Below, in pieces: positions 57,040 through 64,000 of a stretch of DNA of 64,000 bases. The DNA is from Luteibacter anthropi. GTDB taxonomy: Bacteria; Pseudomonadota; Gammaproteobacteria; Xanthomonadales; Rhodanobacteraceae. The translations under genes and the position numbers were made by a program. Under the pieces are notes generated by a model, which had not been told where the DNA came from, did not search any database, and worked only from the letters and a program-made list of their open reading frames with translations. The stretch is taken from contig NZ_JAARLZ010000017.1 in NCBI RefSeq assembly GCF_011759365.1, positions 1 to 64,000 of the forward strand. Direction: 5' to 3'. How positions within the stretch are numbered: position 1 is the first letter of the stretch; each line of letters begins with the position of its first letter.

Positions 57040-58383
57040 CTATGACGTAACGCGTCCATTCGCAACTTGGCTGTTTCGTCGTTTGCGTAGGGTGGAAACC
57101 GTCAACGCCACGGCGAACACGGCCAGCAGGACCTCGATGCCGCGGAACGGCGTGGAGTACCGGGCATCCGATTGTAGTATTCCATAGACCAGGGTGACCC
57201 AGATGCCGAGGGCCGTGGCGATGCGGAGCCCGGGGGCAGCCTGCAGCCGGGGGATGAGGGATAGGCATGCGCCGACCAAGGCGAGCAGCATGATGAATGG
57301 CGACAGGAAGAACAGGTAGCCGGTGATGGCGCTGAGTGTCGGTTGCATGAGCAACGGAGATCCATACGCGGGGAACACATAGATATCGCCATATCCGATG
57401 CCGATGACCCAGCCCCACAACTCTGCCGGCTTGCTGAGATACCACCCCGCGTAGTGCCCTGGTGCCTCGCTTATGCGAACGGCCATGGTCCGGAACCCGG
57501 CGCCCGGCTCATGCCGGAGCAACTGGTATTCGCCATCGATCTGCTTCATGAGCGCTTTTGCCTGCGGAGCGCCGTCGATGCTGGCCTGATAGGCCGTGTG
57601 ATAATCAGGCCAGGAGCCCTGCACGAAATTCATTACGGCGCGGTCCGAGGAAGAATTCCCGCCATGTGGCAACAGGGCGCCGCGAAGCGACCATGCGGCC
57701 AGGGGAAGCAGTGCGGCGGCCAGGAAGACGATCCACAGCCGCCGGTTCGAGCGGTCCCGCCATGCCATGGCAAGGGCCAGCAAGGGGGCAAATGGTGCCA
57801 CCACGGCATTGGTTAGCCCGGCAACGGCAAACACGATGCCTGCCGCAGCCGCGCGTATGGGGTGGGGACGGCGGAGCATGTTATCGGTGAGCAGCAGGGC
57901 CACGGCCACCAGGAAGCCAAGCAGGGTCTCGCTCAGCACGCAGTCCGCGAGGGTCATCAGGTGCGGCCAGAATGCCATCAGCATACCAACGGCACAGGCC
58001 GACACGAAACCTGCCCAGCGATACGCGAGGATCGCGAATATCCATACGGTGGCGGCGGACAGTGCTGCCTGTGCCATGAGCACGCGCTGCACGAACTCGT
58101 TTTCCATGGCCCCGCTGCCGGACAACAGGGCAAGGAAGGCCGGGTATCCCGGGTCGCGAAAACTGTCGGCGACTACCTGGGCTGCCTTGGGCGATGCACT
58201 GGAAAAGACGCCATGATGAACGAGGTTCCAGGCATAGGCGTAATACTGCACGGCATCGCCGCGTATTGCCTGTTCCACCATGGTGGCGTGCACGTAATGC
58301 ACGCGCAGCGCCAGGGCTCCCAGCGCGATCAGGATGAGAACGAGGTGCCCGACCTGCCATCGGCGTCGCGCGGAGATACCCAT
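57040..58383 (-). CDS. GT-C/family 39-like membrane glycosyltransferase
   Basis: A 447-residue protein with about ten transmembrane segments (first LVLILIALGALALRVHYVHA). RGDAVQYYAYAWNLVHHGVF and DSFRDPGYPAFLALLSG are the typical first-loop acidic motif and following DPGYP of the PMT_2/GT39-like group, which transfer sugars from polyprenyl phosphates at the outer face of the membrane. Upstream of pilA on the same strand but separated by the 290-base pilA leader region, so probably a different transcript. Acceptor unknown. Confidence 0.78.
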   Translation of the reverse strand: MGISARRRWQVGHLVLILIALGALALRVHYVHATMVEQAIRGDAVQYYAYAWNLVHHGVFSSASPKAAQVVADSFRDPGYPAFLALLSGSGAMENEFVQRVLMAQAALSAATVWIFAILAYRWAGFVSACAVGMLMAFWPHLMTLADCVLSETLLGFLVAVALLLTDNMLRRPHPIRAAAAGIVFAVAGLTNAVVAPFAPLLALAMAWRDRSNRRLWIVFLAAALLPLAAWSLRGALLPHGGNSSSDRAVMNFVQGSWPDYHTAYQASIDGAPQAKALMKQIDGEYQLLRHEPGAGFRTMAVRISEAPGHYAGWYLSKPAELWGWVIGIGYGDIYVFPAYGSPLLMQPTLSAITGYLFFLSPFIMLLALVGACLSLIPRLQAAPGLRIATALGIWVTLVYGILQSDARYSTPFRGIEVLLAVFAVALTVSTLRKRRNSQVANGRVTS

Positions 58384-58521
58384 GAAAGTCTTCCCCTGAC
58401 CAAACGCCGGAGTCTAGCCGAAGGCTCCGGCAGGTACCTTGCGCCAGTTCCCGAACTTGCACCCAACGCCCCCGCCCCGTACCGTGCCGGGCTAGTTCCG
58501 TCAAAGGGAGTCCCCCAACCC

Positions 58522-60618
58522 ATGAAGCCCCTGCTCGCTGCGCTGGCCCTCGCGCTGGCGTCCGGCCCGGTCCTGGCCGCCGATGCCGACGCGGTCGATA
58601 CCTCGCCGCATCCGTTCTCCATCCGCGACCTGGTGATGATGGATCGCGTCGGCGATCCCCAGCTCTCGCCCGATGGCCGCTATGCCTTGTTCACCTTGCG
58701 CAGCACCGACTACGCCGCGAACAAGGGCTCCACGGCGATCTACCTGGTCGACCTCGACAAGCCGCCGCAGCCGGTCAAGGTGGTGGAGAAGGGCTCGTCG
58801 CCGCGCTGGGCGCCGGACGGTCACTCCATCTATTACGTGGCGCCGAAGGACGGCACCGCGCAGGTTTTCCATCGCGCCTTCGATGCCGGCAATGGCGGCA
58901 AGGGCCTCGCCCTGGCGTTGCGTAACGGCGATGCCGTCACCGACGCCCCGCTCGACGTCAACGCGTTCAAGCTCTCGCCGGACGGCGCGAAGCTGCTGCT
59001 GAGCTACGACGTCTTCACCGATTGCCCGGACCTGGCCTGCACGAAGGAGCGTCTGGACGGCCGCGAGAAGGACAAGGCCACCGGCACGGTCTATGACAAG
59101 CTGTTCGTCCGCCACTGGGATACCTGGGCCGACGGTCGCCGCTCGCAGCTCTACATCGCCGACGCCCGTACGGCGTCGCAGCCGGTGCTGCTGAGCCGTG
59201 GCATCGACGGCGACGTGCCCAGCAAGCCGTTCGGCGGTGACGACGAATTCTCGTTCTCGCCCGATGGCAAGACGGTGTTCTTCGACGTGCGCATTGCCGG
59301 CAAGACCGAGCCGTGGTCGACCAACTTCGACGTGTACAGCGTACCGGCCGATGGCTCCGCCGCGCCGGCGAACCTCACCGCCGACAACCCCGCCTGGGAC
59401 GCCAACCCGCTGGTGTCGCCGGACGGCAAGACCCTGTTCTACACCGCGATGAAGGAGCCCGGCTCGGAAGCCGACCGCTTCGGCATCATGGCGCTCGACC
59501 TTGCCACGGGCACGAAGCGCGAAGTGGCCCCGTCGTGGGATCGCACCGCTGGCGCCCTGCAGATTTCCGCCGATGGCAAGACGCTTTACACCACCGCCGA
59601 CGACAACGGCCAGCATCCGCTGTTCGCCGTGGACGTGGCGACGGGCAAGGTCACCACGCTGGTGACCGATGGTTCGGTGGCCGGCTACTCGGTGGGCAAG
59701 TCGAAGATCCTGCTTACCCGTGACGACCTCAAGCGCCCGGCCGACATCTACACGGCCGACGTGAAGGGCAAGGGCCTGAAGCAGATCACGCACTTCAACG
59801 CGAAGCGCCTGAAGAATGCGCAGGTCGGTGATTTCGAGTTCTTCACCTTCAAGGGCTGGAACAACGAAAGCGTTCAGGGCTATGTGGTGAAGCCGGTAGG
59901 CTTCAAGAAGGGGCAGACCTATCCGGTGGCCTTCATCATCCACGGCGGCCCGCAGGGTGCCATGACCAACAGCTGGAGCTACCGCTGGAACGCGCAGACG
60001 TATGCGGGCCAGGGCTTCGCCGTGGTCACGGTCAACTTCCACGGCTCCACGGGCTACGGCCAGGCCTTCACCGATGCCATCTCGGGCGACTGGGGCGGCA
60101 AGCCGCTGGAAGACCTGAAGCTGGGCTGGAGCTCGGCGCTGTCGAAGTACAAGTTCCTCGACGGCGACCGCGCCTGCGCGCTGGGCGCCAGCTACGGCGG
60201 CTACATGGTCTACTGGATCGCCGGCAACTGGAACCAGCCGTGGAAGTGCCTGGTCGATCACGACGGCGTGTTCGATGCGCGCTCGATGTACTACGAAACC
60301 GAAGAGCTGTGGTTCGAAGAAAAGGAGAACGGCGGCACGCAGTTCGACCATCCGGAAAACTACGAGCGCTTCAACCCGGTCAACCACGTCAAGGACTGGC
60401 GCGTGCCGATGCTCATCATCCACAGCGGCAAGGACTTCCGCATTCCGGATACGCAGGGCATGGGTGCCTTCACCGCGCTGCAGCGTCGTGGCATCCCGAG
60501 CAAGCTGCTGCACTTCCCGGATGAAAATCATTGGGTGCTGAAGCCGCAGAACAGCGTGCAGTGGCATGAGACGGTCAATGCATGGCTGAAGGAATGGACG
60601 GCGCCGCAGGGCAAGTAA
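58522..60618 (+). CDS. S9 family prolyl oligopeptidase-type peptidase
   Basis: A 698-residue exported peptidase: signal peptide (KPLLAALALALASGPVLAA), an N-terminal WD40/TolB-like beta-propeller (repeats such as DPQLSPDGRYALF, PRWAPDGHSIYY, EFSFSPDGKTVFF), and a C-terminal alpha/beta hydrolase with the catalytic Ser in LGASYGGYMVY (around residue 557), Asp in HSGKDFRIPD (around 637) and His in DENHWVL (around 670). It resembles dipeptidyl/acylaminoacyl peptidases, acting on small peptides in the periplasm. Long upstream open frame is antisense to the GT39-like gene; the ATG with signal peptide is chosen. Followed by a strong terminator. Confidence 0.94.
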   Translation: MKPLLAALALALASGPVLAADADAVDTSPHPFSIRDLVMMDRVGDPQLSPDGRYALFTLRSTDYAANKGSTAIYLVDLDKPPQPVKVVEKGSSPRWAPDGHSIYYVAPKDGTAQVFHRAFDAGNGGKGLALALRNGDAVTDAPLDVNAFKLSPDGAKLLLSYDVFTDCPDLACTKERLDGREKDKATGTVYDKLFVRHWDTWADGRRSQLYIADARTASQPVLLSRGIDGDVPSKPFGGDDEFSFSPDGKTVFFDVRIAGKTEPWSTNFDVYSVPADGSAAPANLTADNPAWDANPLVSPDGKTLFYTAMKEPGSEADRFGIMALDLATGTKREVAPSWDRTAGALQISADGKTLYTTADDNGQHPLFAVDVATGKVTTLVTDGSVAGYSVGKSKILLTRDDLKRPADIYTADVKGKGLKQITHFNAKRLKNAQVGDFEFFTFKGWNNESVQGYVVKPVGFKKGQTYPVAFIIHGGPQGAMTNSWSYRWNAQTYAGQGFAVVTVNFHGSTGYGQAFTDAISGDWGGKPLEDLKLGWSSALSKYKFLDGDRACALGASYGGYMVYWIAGNWNQPWKCLVDHDGVFDARSMYYETEELWFEEKENGGTQFDHPENYERFNPVNHVKDWRVPMLIIHSGKDFRIPDTQGMGAFTALQRRGIPSKLLHFPDENHWVLKPQNSVQWHETVNAWLKEWTAPQGK

Positions 60619-60635
60619 TCTGTCCCCAGGCGTAA

Positions 60636-60668
60636 AGAAAAGCGGCGGCCCAAGGGCCGCCGTTTTTT
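60636..60668 (+). terminator. Intrinsic terminator after the S9 peptidase gene
   Basis: CGGCGGCC (60643-60650) pairs perfectly with GGCCGCCG (60655-60662) across a four-base loop and is followed by six T residues; A-rich sequence on the other side makes it bidirectional in form. Confidence 0.92.
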
Positions 60669-60727
60669 ATGGGACGCATCGGAAACTGTTGCTAGGATGG
60701 GCACCTCTTCCGGCTGGCGGCATACCC

Positions 60728-60916
60728 ATGGCTTCCGCACCTCCCGATAACCTGCCTGTCTATCGCCTGATCACCGGCAAGGACGATGCTACGTTCTGTC
60801 ATCGCATTTCAGAAGCGCTTGCACTGGGCTATGTGCTGCATGGTTCCCCGGCCGTGACCTACGATGCACAGAAACAGTGCGTCATCGCAGCGCAGGCCAT
60901 CATCTGGCCGGGTTGA
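60728..60916 (+). CDS. DUF1737 domain protein
   Basis: A 62-residue protein with the DUF1737 pattern: YRLITGKDDATFCHRISEAL followed by GYVLHGSPAVTYD and QCVIAAQAIIW. Function unknown; members are small stand-alone proteins. I begin at MASAPPDN (60728); the earlier in-frame ATG/TTG would extend into the terminator region. Convergent with the DHA kinase gene 28 bases away. Confidence 0.82.
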   Translation: MASAPPDNLPVYRLITGKDDATFCHRISEALALGYVLHGSPAVTYDAQKQCVIAAQAIIWPG

Positions 60917-60944
60917 CCACGAACGAATGCTTCACCGGGCCTGT

Positions 60945-62609
60945 TCAGTGGTCCGCGTGAGCCTGCACGATCGCCTCGATCCAGATCGCCACGGCGACCG
61001 CGCCGCCATCGGGGATGCCTGAGGCACGATCACCGAGATAGCTCGCCCGCCCGGCGCGCGCCCGCATGGCGGCCGTCTGGTCCGCACCGTGACGTGCAGC
61101 CTGCGCCACCGCTTGTAGCGCACCGCCGGATGCAAGCGAGGCCGGATGCAGTGCATCCAGCATCGTCCGGTCGCCGGGCTTCGCGCCGCCAAGGTCGGTA
61201 ATGGCCTGCGTGGCCGCTGCCAGTGCCTTGTGCCAGTCCTGGCGCCCTGGTGCATCGATGCCAGCGAGTTCGCGGGCGGCGCGCGTGAGCGCCGTGGCAT
61301 AGAACGGTCCGGAGCTGCCGCCGATGGCACGGCGCATCGCATCGGCCATGGCAAGCAGCGCGACCTCGGGCGATACCCATGCATGATCCTGCAAAGCAAG
61401 CACGGCCTCGGCACCGCGCCGCATGCTTATACCAAGGTCACCATCGCCTGCCTTGCGGTCGAGTTCGGTCAGTTCGTCCTCTGCGGCGATCAGGGCATGG
61501 GCCGCAGCGTGAGCGGCAGATTTCACCTTCAATCCGGCCGCAGAAGGCCTGGCTGATGACGTTGCACGTTCGGCCATGCGCGGTGCGGCTATCACACGAA
61601 CTTCGTTGAGCTTGCCACCGCCAGGCCATGCAGGCGCATCGGTGGTGGCATCAAGCAGGGCCACCAGTTCGTCATTCACCTTCATGACGGAAAGCGAGCA
61701 GCCCGGCATATCCAGAGCAGTGAGAAAGTTTCCACACCACGCACGCTCCACGACGATACCGCGCGCATCCAGCCAGTGCAGCGCGTCACGCAGCAGTACA
61801 TCCAGTTCCATGGGCGGCGTGGCGCCGAGTCCGTTGACGAGCAGGGCGATGCGCTGATGTCCGGAGAGGGAAAGATCGCTGGCGATGGCCTGCAACATGG
61901 TATCGACAAGAGTTTCGGCACTCGCCATCGCACCACGCCGCACGCCGGGTTCGCCGTGGATGCCAAGGCCGTATTCGATCTCGCCTTCACCCAGTTCGAA
62001 GCCGGGATGGCCCACCGCCGGCACAGTGCACGAGCCCAGCGCGATACCCATCGAACCCAGTCCGCCGATGGCGCGACGGGCGAGGGCGGCGACCTCCGCC
62101 AGCGGTTTGCCGGCGGCCGCTGCCGCGCCCGTGATCTTGTGCACCAGCACGGTGCCGGCGATGCCGCGACGCCGGTCCGGCGGCACGGTATCCCGCAGCG
62201 CCACGTCGTCGGCCACGGTCACCACCTCGACCGGAATGCCTTCGGCCCGCGCCATTTCGGCGGCGAGGCCGAAGTTGAGGCGGTCCCCCGTGTAGTTCTT
62301 GACGACCAGCACGGCACCGGCCGGTCCGGCGACACAGCGCAGGCCGGCAAGCACGGCGTCGACGCTGGGCGAGGTGAAGACATCGCCGGCAACGGCGGCA
62401 GTAAGCATGCCATGGCCGACATACCCCGCATGGGCGGGTTCATGGCCACTGCCTCCACCGGAGAGCACGGCCACCTGCCGGCTTCCGTCGGCATCTCGCC
62501 GTACGACGACGTTCTCCGTGTCCAGCAGGGCCAGTCCGGGAGATCGGGCGACCGTGCCTTCGAGCATGTCGCGGACCACGTGGCGGGGATCGTTGATGAG
62601 CTTCTTCAT
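60945..62609 (-). CDS. Dihydroxyacetone kinase, DhaK-DhaL fusion
   Basis: A 554-residue fused ATP-dependent kinase for dihydroxyacetone (or related trioses). DhaK part: VAVLSGGGSGHEPAHAGYVG, VVKNYTGDRLNF, and the substrate-binding His in EYGLGIHGEPG (around residue 217). DhaL part (from about 355): the metal and nucleotide loop DRKAGDGDLGISM and GSSGPFYATALTRA. This is the ATP-using, single-chain form rather than the PTS-linked three-protein form. ATG at 62609 (MKKLINDP); an upstream Met at 62678 is rejected. No dha regulator is adjacent. Confidence 0.93.
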   Translation of the reverse strand: MKKLINDPRHVVRDMLEGTVARSPGLALLDTENVVVRRDADGSRQVAVLSGGGSGHEPAHAGYVGHGMLTAAVAGDVFTSPSVDAVLAGLRCVAGPAGAVLVVKNYTGDRLNFGLAAEMARAEGIPVEVVTVADDVALRDTVPPDRRRGIAGTVLVHKITGAAAAAGKPLAEVAALARRAIGGLGSMGIALGSCTVPAVGHPGFELGEGEIEYGLGIHGEPGVRRGAMASAETLVDTMLQAIASDLSLSGHQRIALLVNGLGATPPMELDVLLRDALHWLDARGIVVERAWCGNFLTALDMPGCSLSVMKVNDELVALLDATTDAPAWPGGGKLNEVRVIAAPRMAERATSSARPSAAGLKVKSAAHAAAHALIAAEDELTELDRKAGDGDLGISMRRGAEAVLALQDHAWVSPEVALLAMADAMRRAIGGSSGPFYATALTRAARELAGIDAPGRQDWHKALAAATQAITDLGGAKPGDRTMLDALHPASLASGGALQAVAQAARHGADQTAAMRARAGRASYLGDRASGIPDGGAVAVAIWIEAIVQAHADH

Positions 62610-62701
62610 GGTGCCGTACACCTTTGCGCCTTGGGCGCGGTGGAGGGATGCATTGAGCTTAGCGGCAAGTCGCTTCATGAGGCACCGGCCCGCGCCACCC
62701 C

Positions 62702-62730
62702 TGTAGGAGCGCGCCTCGCGCGCGACCGGT
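62702..62730. repeat. Single REP
   Basis: A direct REP upstream of the DHA kinase gene, at the left border of the 1.2-kb non-coding region 62679-63813. Confidence 0.85.
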
Positions 62731-62967
62731 TGAAACGGTGCCGCTCCGTAGTAAAGCAGCCCATGTGGTGCGTCGCTCCGTAGGGTGGGCTCGCCTGTCG
62801 CCCTCGCATCGGCGCTGGAACGTGGCGTTGCAGAGGCGACGGGGGCGGCCCTTGTCGCGCCGGCCTGCGGTGTCCCTCGGGAAAGGAGGAGCCGCTGCGC
62901 GGCTCAGTGTCTTATGGCTTCGCCCCTTCGGGCACGGGGAGCGGGCGGGGTTTTTCGACTCGGCTCC

Positions 62968-63183
62968 TGCCTCGGCGAAAAAGGCCGGCCTTCCTGGCCG
63001 GCCCCGCTACGCGGCCTTGTCCGCCCGCTCCCCTCGCCTCCATCAAGTCGCGCCAAGGGCCGCCCCCGCCGCCTCTCCCCACGTCGCGGCAGCTTGTTGT
63101 AGGAGCGCGCCTGCGCGCGACCGGTCATCGCGAACACCATCATCGTTTCGATCCCACCGGTCGCGCGCAAGCACGCTCCTACA
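62968..63183. repeat. Second copy of a 216-bp composite repeat
   Basis: This block matches positions 71-286 over its whole 216-bp length without indels and with only scattered substitutions. It consists of a 130-bp GC-rich leader containing AAGGCCGGCCTT and a REP/inverted-REP pair (63098-63183). No coding potential is convincing; the codon pattern simply follows the repeat. Confidence 0.85.
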
Positions 63184-63506
63184 GAGATGCGGTGTCGCAC
63201 GATGGACCGCCGATGCGACCGGCGCCACCTCACGACTAACCTGGCGTAACTACTGTCGTGTAGGAGCGCGCCTGCGCGCGACCGGTTATCGCGAACATCA
63301 TCATCGTTTCGATATCACCGGTCGCGCGCAAGCACGCTCCTACAGGTATGCGGTGTCGCACGATGGATCGCTGATGCGGCCGGCGCCACATCACGACTAA
63401 CCTGACGTAACTACTGTCGTGTAGGAGCGCGCCTGCGCGCGACCGGTTATCGCGAACATCTTCATCGTTCCGATGCATCCGGTCGCGCGCAAGGCGCGCT
63501 CCTACA
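63098..63506. repeat. Tandem array of 161-bp BIME units
   Basis: Three REP/inverted-REP pairs start at 63098, 63259 and 63420, exactly 161 bases apart, with near-identical intervening sequence (ATGCGGTGTCGCACGATGGA and ACTGTCGTG before each REP). The third unit is partial. This is a tandem amplification of one BIME plus spacer. Confidence 0.88.
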
Positions 63507-63581
63507 GGGATTGTGTGGCGCTGGATGGATATCGAAACGATCGGTGCCAAAGCCGATGCAACGTCATCGCGCTTACTGGTA

Positions 63582-63620
63582 AACCGGGGCGCTGGGTTCC
63601 TGCGTGCGCAGGAACGACGA
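63582..63620. repeat. Inverse copy of the GGAACCCAGCGCCCCGGTT repeat
   Basis: Reads as the reverse complement of the element at 35285-35323, sharing CGTCGTTCC and GGAACCCAGCGCCCCGGTT with a different loop. It marks a second interspersed repeat family in this genome. Confidence 0.6.
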
Positions 63621-63688
63621 GCGTGTGGTGACGATTTTTCAGAATCCTTCCATATCCAAACGCGTGCGCAATTTGGTACGGTGTGCGC

Positions 63689-63724
63689 GTTGTCTGCTCG
63701 TTCGTTGAGGGCTCGGCAGACAAC
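63689..63724. other. Inverted repeat before the terminal small ORF
   Basis: GTTGTCTGC and GCAGACAAC form a perfect 9-bp stem around an 18-base loop, followed by a shorter hairpin near 63760. It could be part of a 5' leader for whatever gene lies beyond. Confidence 0.5.
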
Positions 63725-63813
63725 CATCGCTCGACGTATCGAGAAAGACGCGAGCCAGAGGTGTTCGAGCACCCCTGACCCGCTGACCAAACCAACTATC
63801 TGAAGGAGTTGAT

Positions 63814-63882
63814 ATGGCTGTGCCAAATCTTAAGGCATTCTCACACCCACCGTCTGTCCCGGACGGTCCAGGGACGTCCTAA
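63814..63882 (+). CDS. Possible 22-residue peptide ORF (leader peptide?)
   Basis: ATG at 63814 is preceded by a good AAGGAG eight bases upstream and opens a 22-codon frame (MAVPNLKAFSHPPSVPDGPG, then TS and TAA). It has no recognised family. Short inverted repeats follow (see the next entry). It could be a leader peptide controlling a gene beyond the window, or a chance ORF. Confidence 0.35.
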   Translation: MAVPNLKAFSHPPSVPDGPGTS

Positions 63883-63889
63883 ACACCTG

Positions 63890-63983
63890 TCAGGACGCGG
63901 CTAACGCCCGCATTCGTCCTGATTTCTCACGGTTTCTGGCTCTGCCGTCCTACCCGGCGCGTAGCGCCCTGCCTGTGAGAAAA
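63890..63983. other. Nested inverted repeats at the window edge
   Basis: TCAGGACG pairs with CGTCCTGA (63890-63922), and TTTCTCAC with GTGAGAAA (about 63923-63983) encloses GGCGCGTAGCGCC. Together they suggest a structured RNA or an element end. No gene can be assigned before the window ends at 64000. Confidence 0.4.
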
Positions 63984-64000
63984 CCGGACAAAACGCGGGA

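Noticed and set aside
58501-60567. A 688-codon open frame antisense to the S9 peptidase gene
   Set aside because: The sense strand has signal peptide, propeller motifs and the catalytic triad; the antisense protein is an Arg/Gly/His-rich artefact of codon bias.
62740-63400. Open frames of up to 220 codons across the right-hand repeat region
   Set aside because: They read through REP and composite-repeat DNA in several frames equally well and have no ribosome-binding site or domain.
63098-63506. The evenly spaced palindromes as a CRISPR array
   Set aside because: The 161-bp spacing, near-identical spacers and REP sequence rule it out, and no cas gene is present.

Overview
The window is GC-rich chromosomal DNA (about 65% G+C by eye) from a gammaproteobacterium. 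Gene content and order (PilB/PilC/PilD/CoaE, an HK-less bacteriophytochrome with its heme oxygenase, WrbA plus DUF2069, PBP1b plus a TPR lipoprotein) and dozens of GTAG-headed REP palindromes suggest the order Xanthomonadales (Lysobacterales), probably Rhodanobacteraceae such as Luteibacter or Dyella. The taxonomic assignment is inference. I see no rRNA, tRNA, CRISPR array, prophage or intact insertion sequence.

Left part (1-35 kb): mostly housekeeping and accessory metabolism in short operons separated by REP clusters. It holds an aldo-keto reductase, a secreted subtilase, a half-size asparaginase, an AidB-like acyl-CoA dehydrogenase, WrbA/DUF2069, YihY, a thioredoxin-like protein, acylphosphatase, a copper pair (SCO and PCu(A)C), a transglutaminase-like protein, PurT, a four-repeat TPR membrane protein, PBP1b with a probable lipoprotein activator, AroK-AroB-WGR-HemE, a D-glycerate-type kinase, PdxH, Bpt, a light-sensing operon (DUF2007-like, BphO, BphP), an ENPP-type phosphodiesterase, an isolated urocanase, MsrA, and an overlapping pair of HD-GYP and GGDEF/EAL proteins with degenerate motifs.

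Centre (35.4-58.4 kb): a type IV pilus locus, all on the minus strand (pilA, pilB, pilC, pilD, coaE). About 16 kb of glycan genes sits between pilA and pilB: two paralogous TMTC-like membrane proteins with TPR tails directly downstream of pilA, a CDP-sugar pathway (RfbF, RfbG, a 3,5-epimerase, a C-methyltransferase, a PLP aminotransferase, a NeuD-type acyltransferase, a CmcI-like protein), a Wzx flippase and four glycosyltransferases. A further GT-C-like membrane protein lies upstream of pilA. pilA has a good sigma-54 type -24/-12 element and a strong intrinsic terminator. I read this as a surface glycan or pilin glycosylation cassette inside a pilus operon; this is the most interesting system in the window.

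Right end (58.5-64 kb): an S9 peptidase, a DUF1737 protein, a DhaK-DhaL fused kinase, then over 1.2 kb of REP-rich DNA. This contains a 161-bp-period tandem array, a second copy of a 216-bp composite repeat that also occurs at the left end of the window, and a possible 22-codon ORF followed by inverted repeats at the very edge. Across the window REPs act as intergenic punctuation, supply the stop codons of two convergent genes, and in one case sit in frame inside the heme oxygenase gene.
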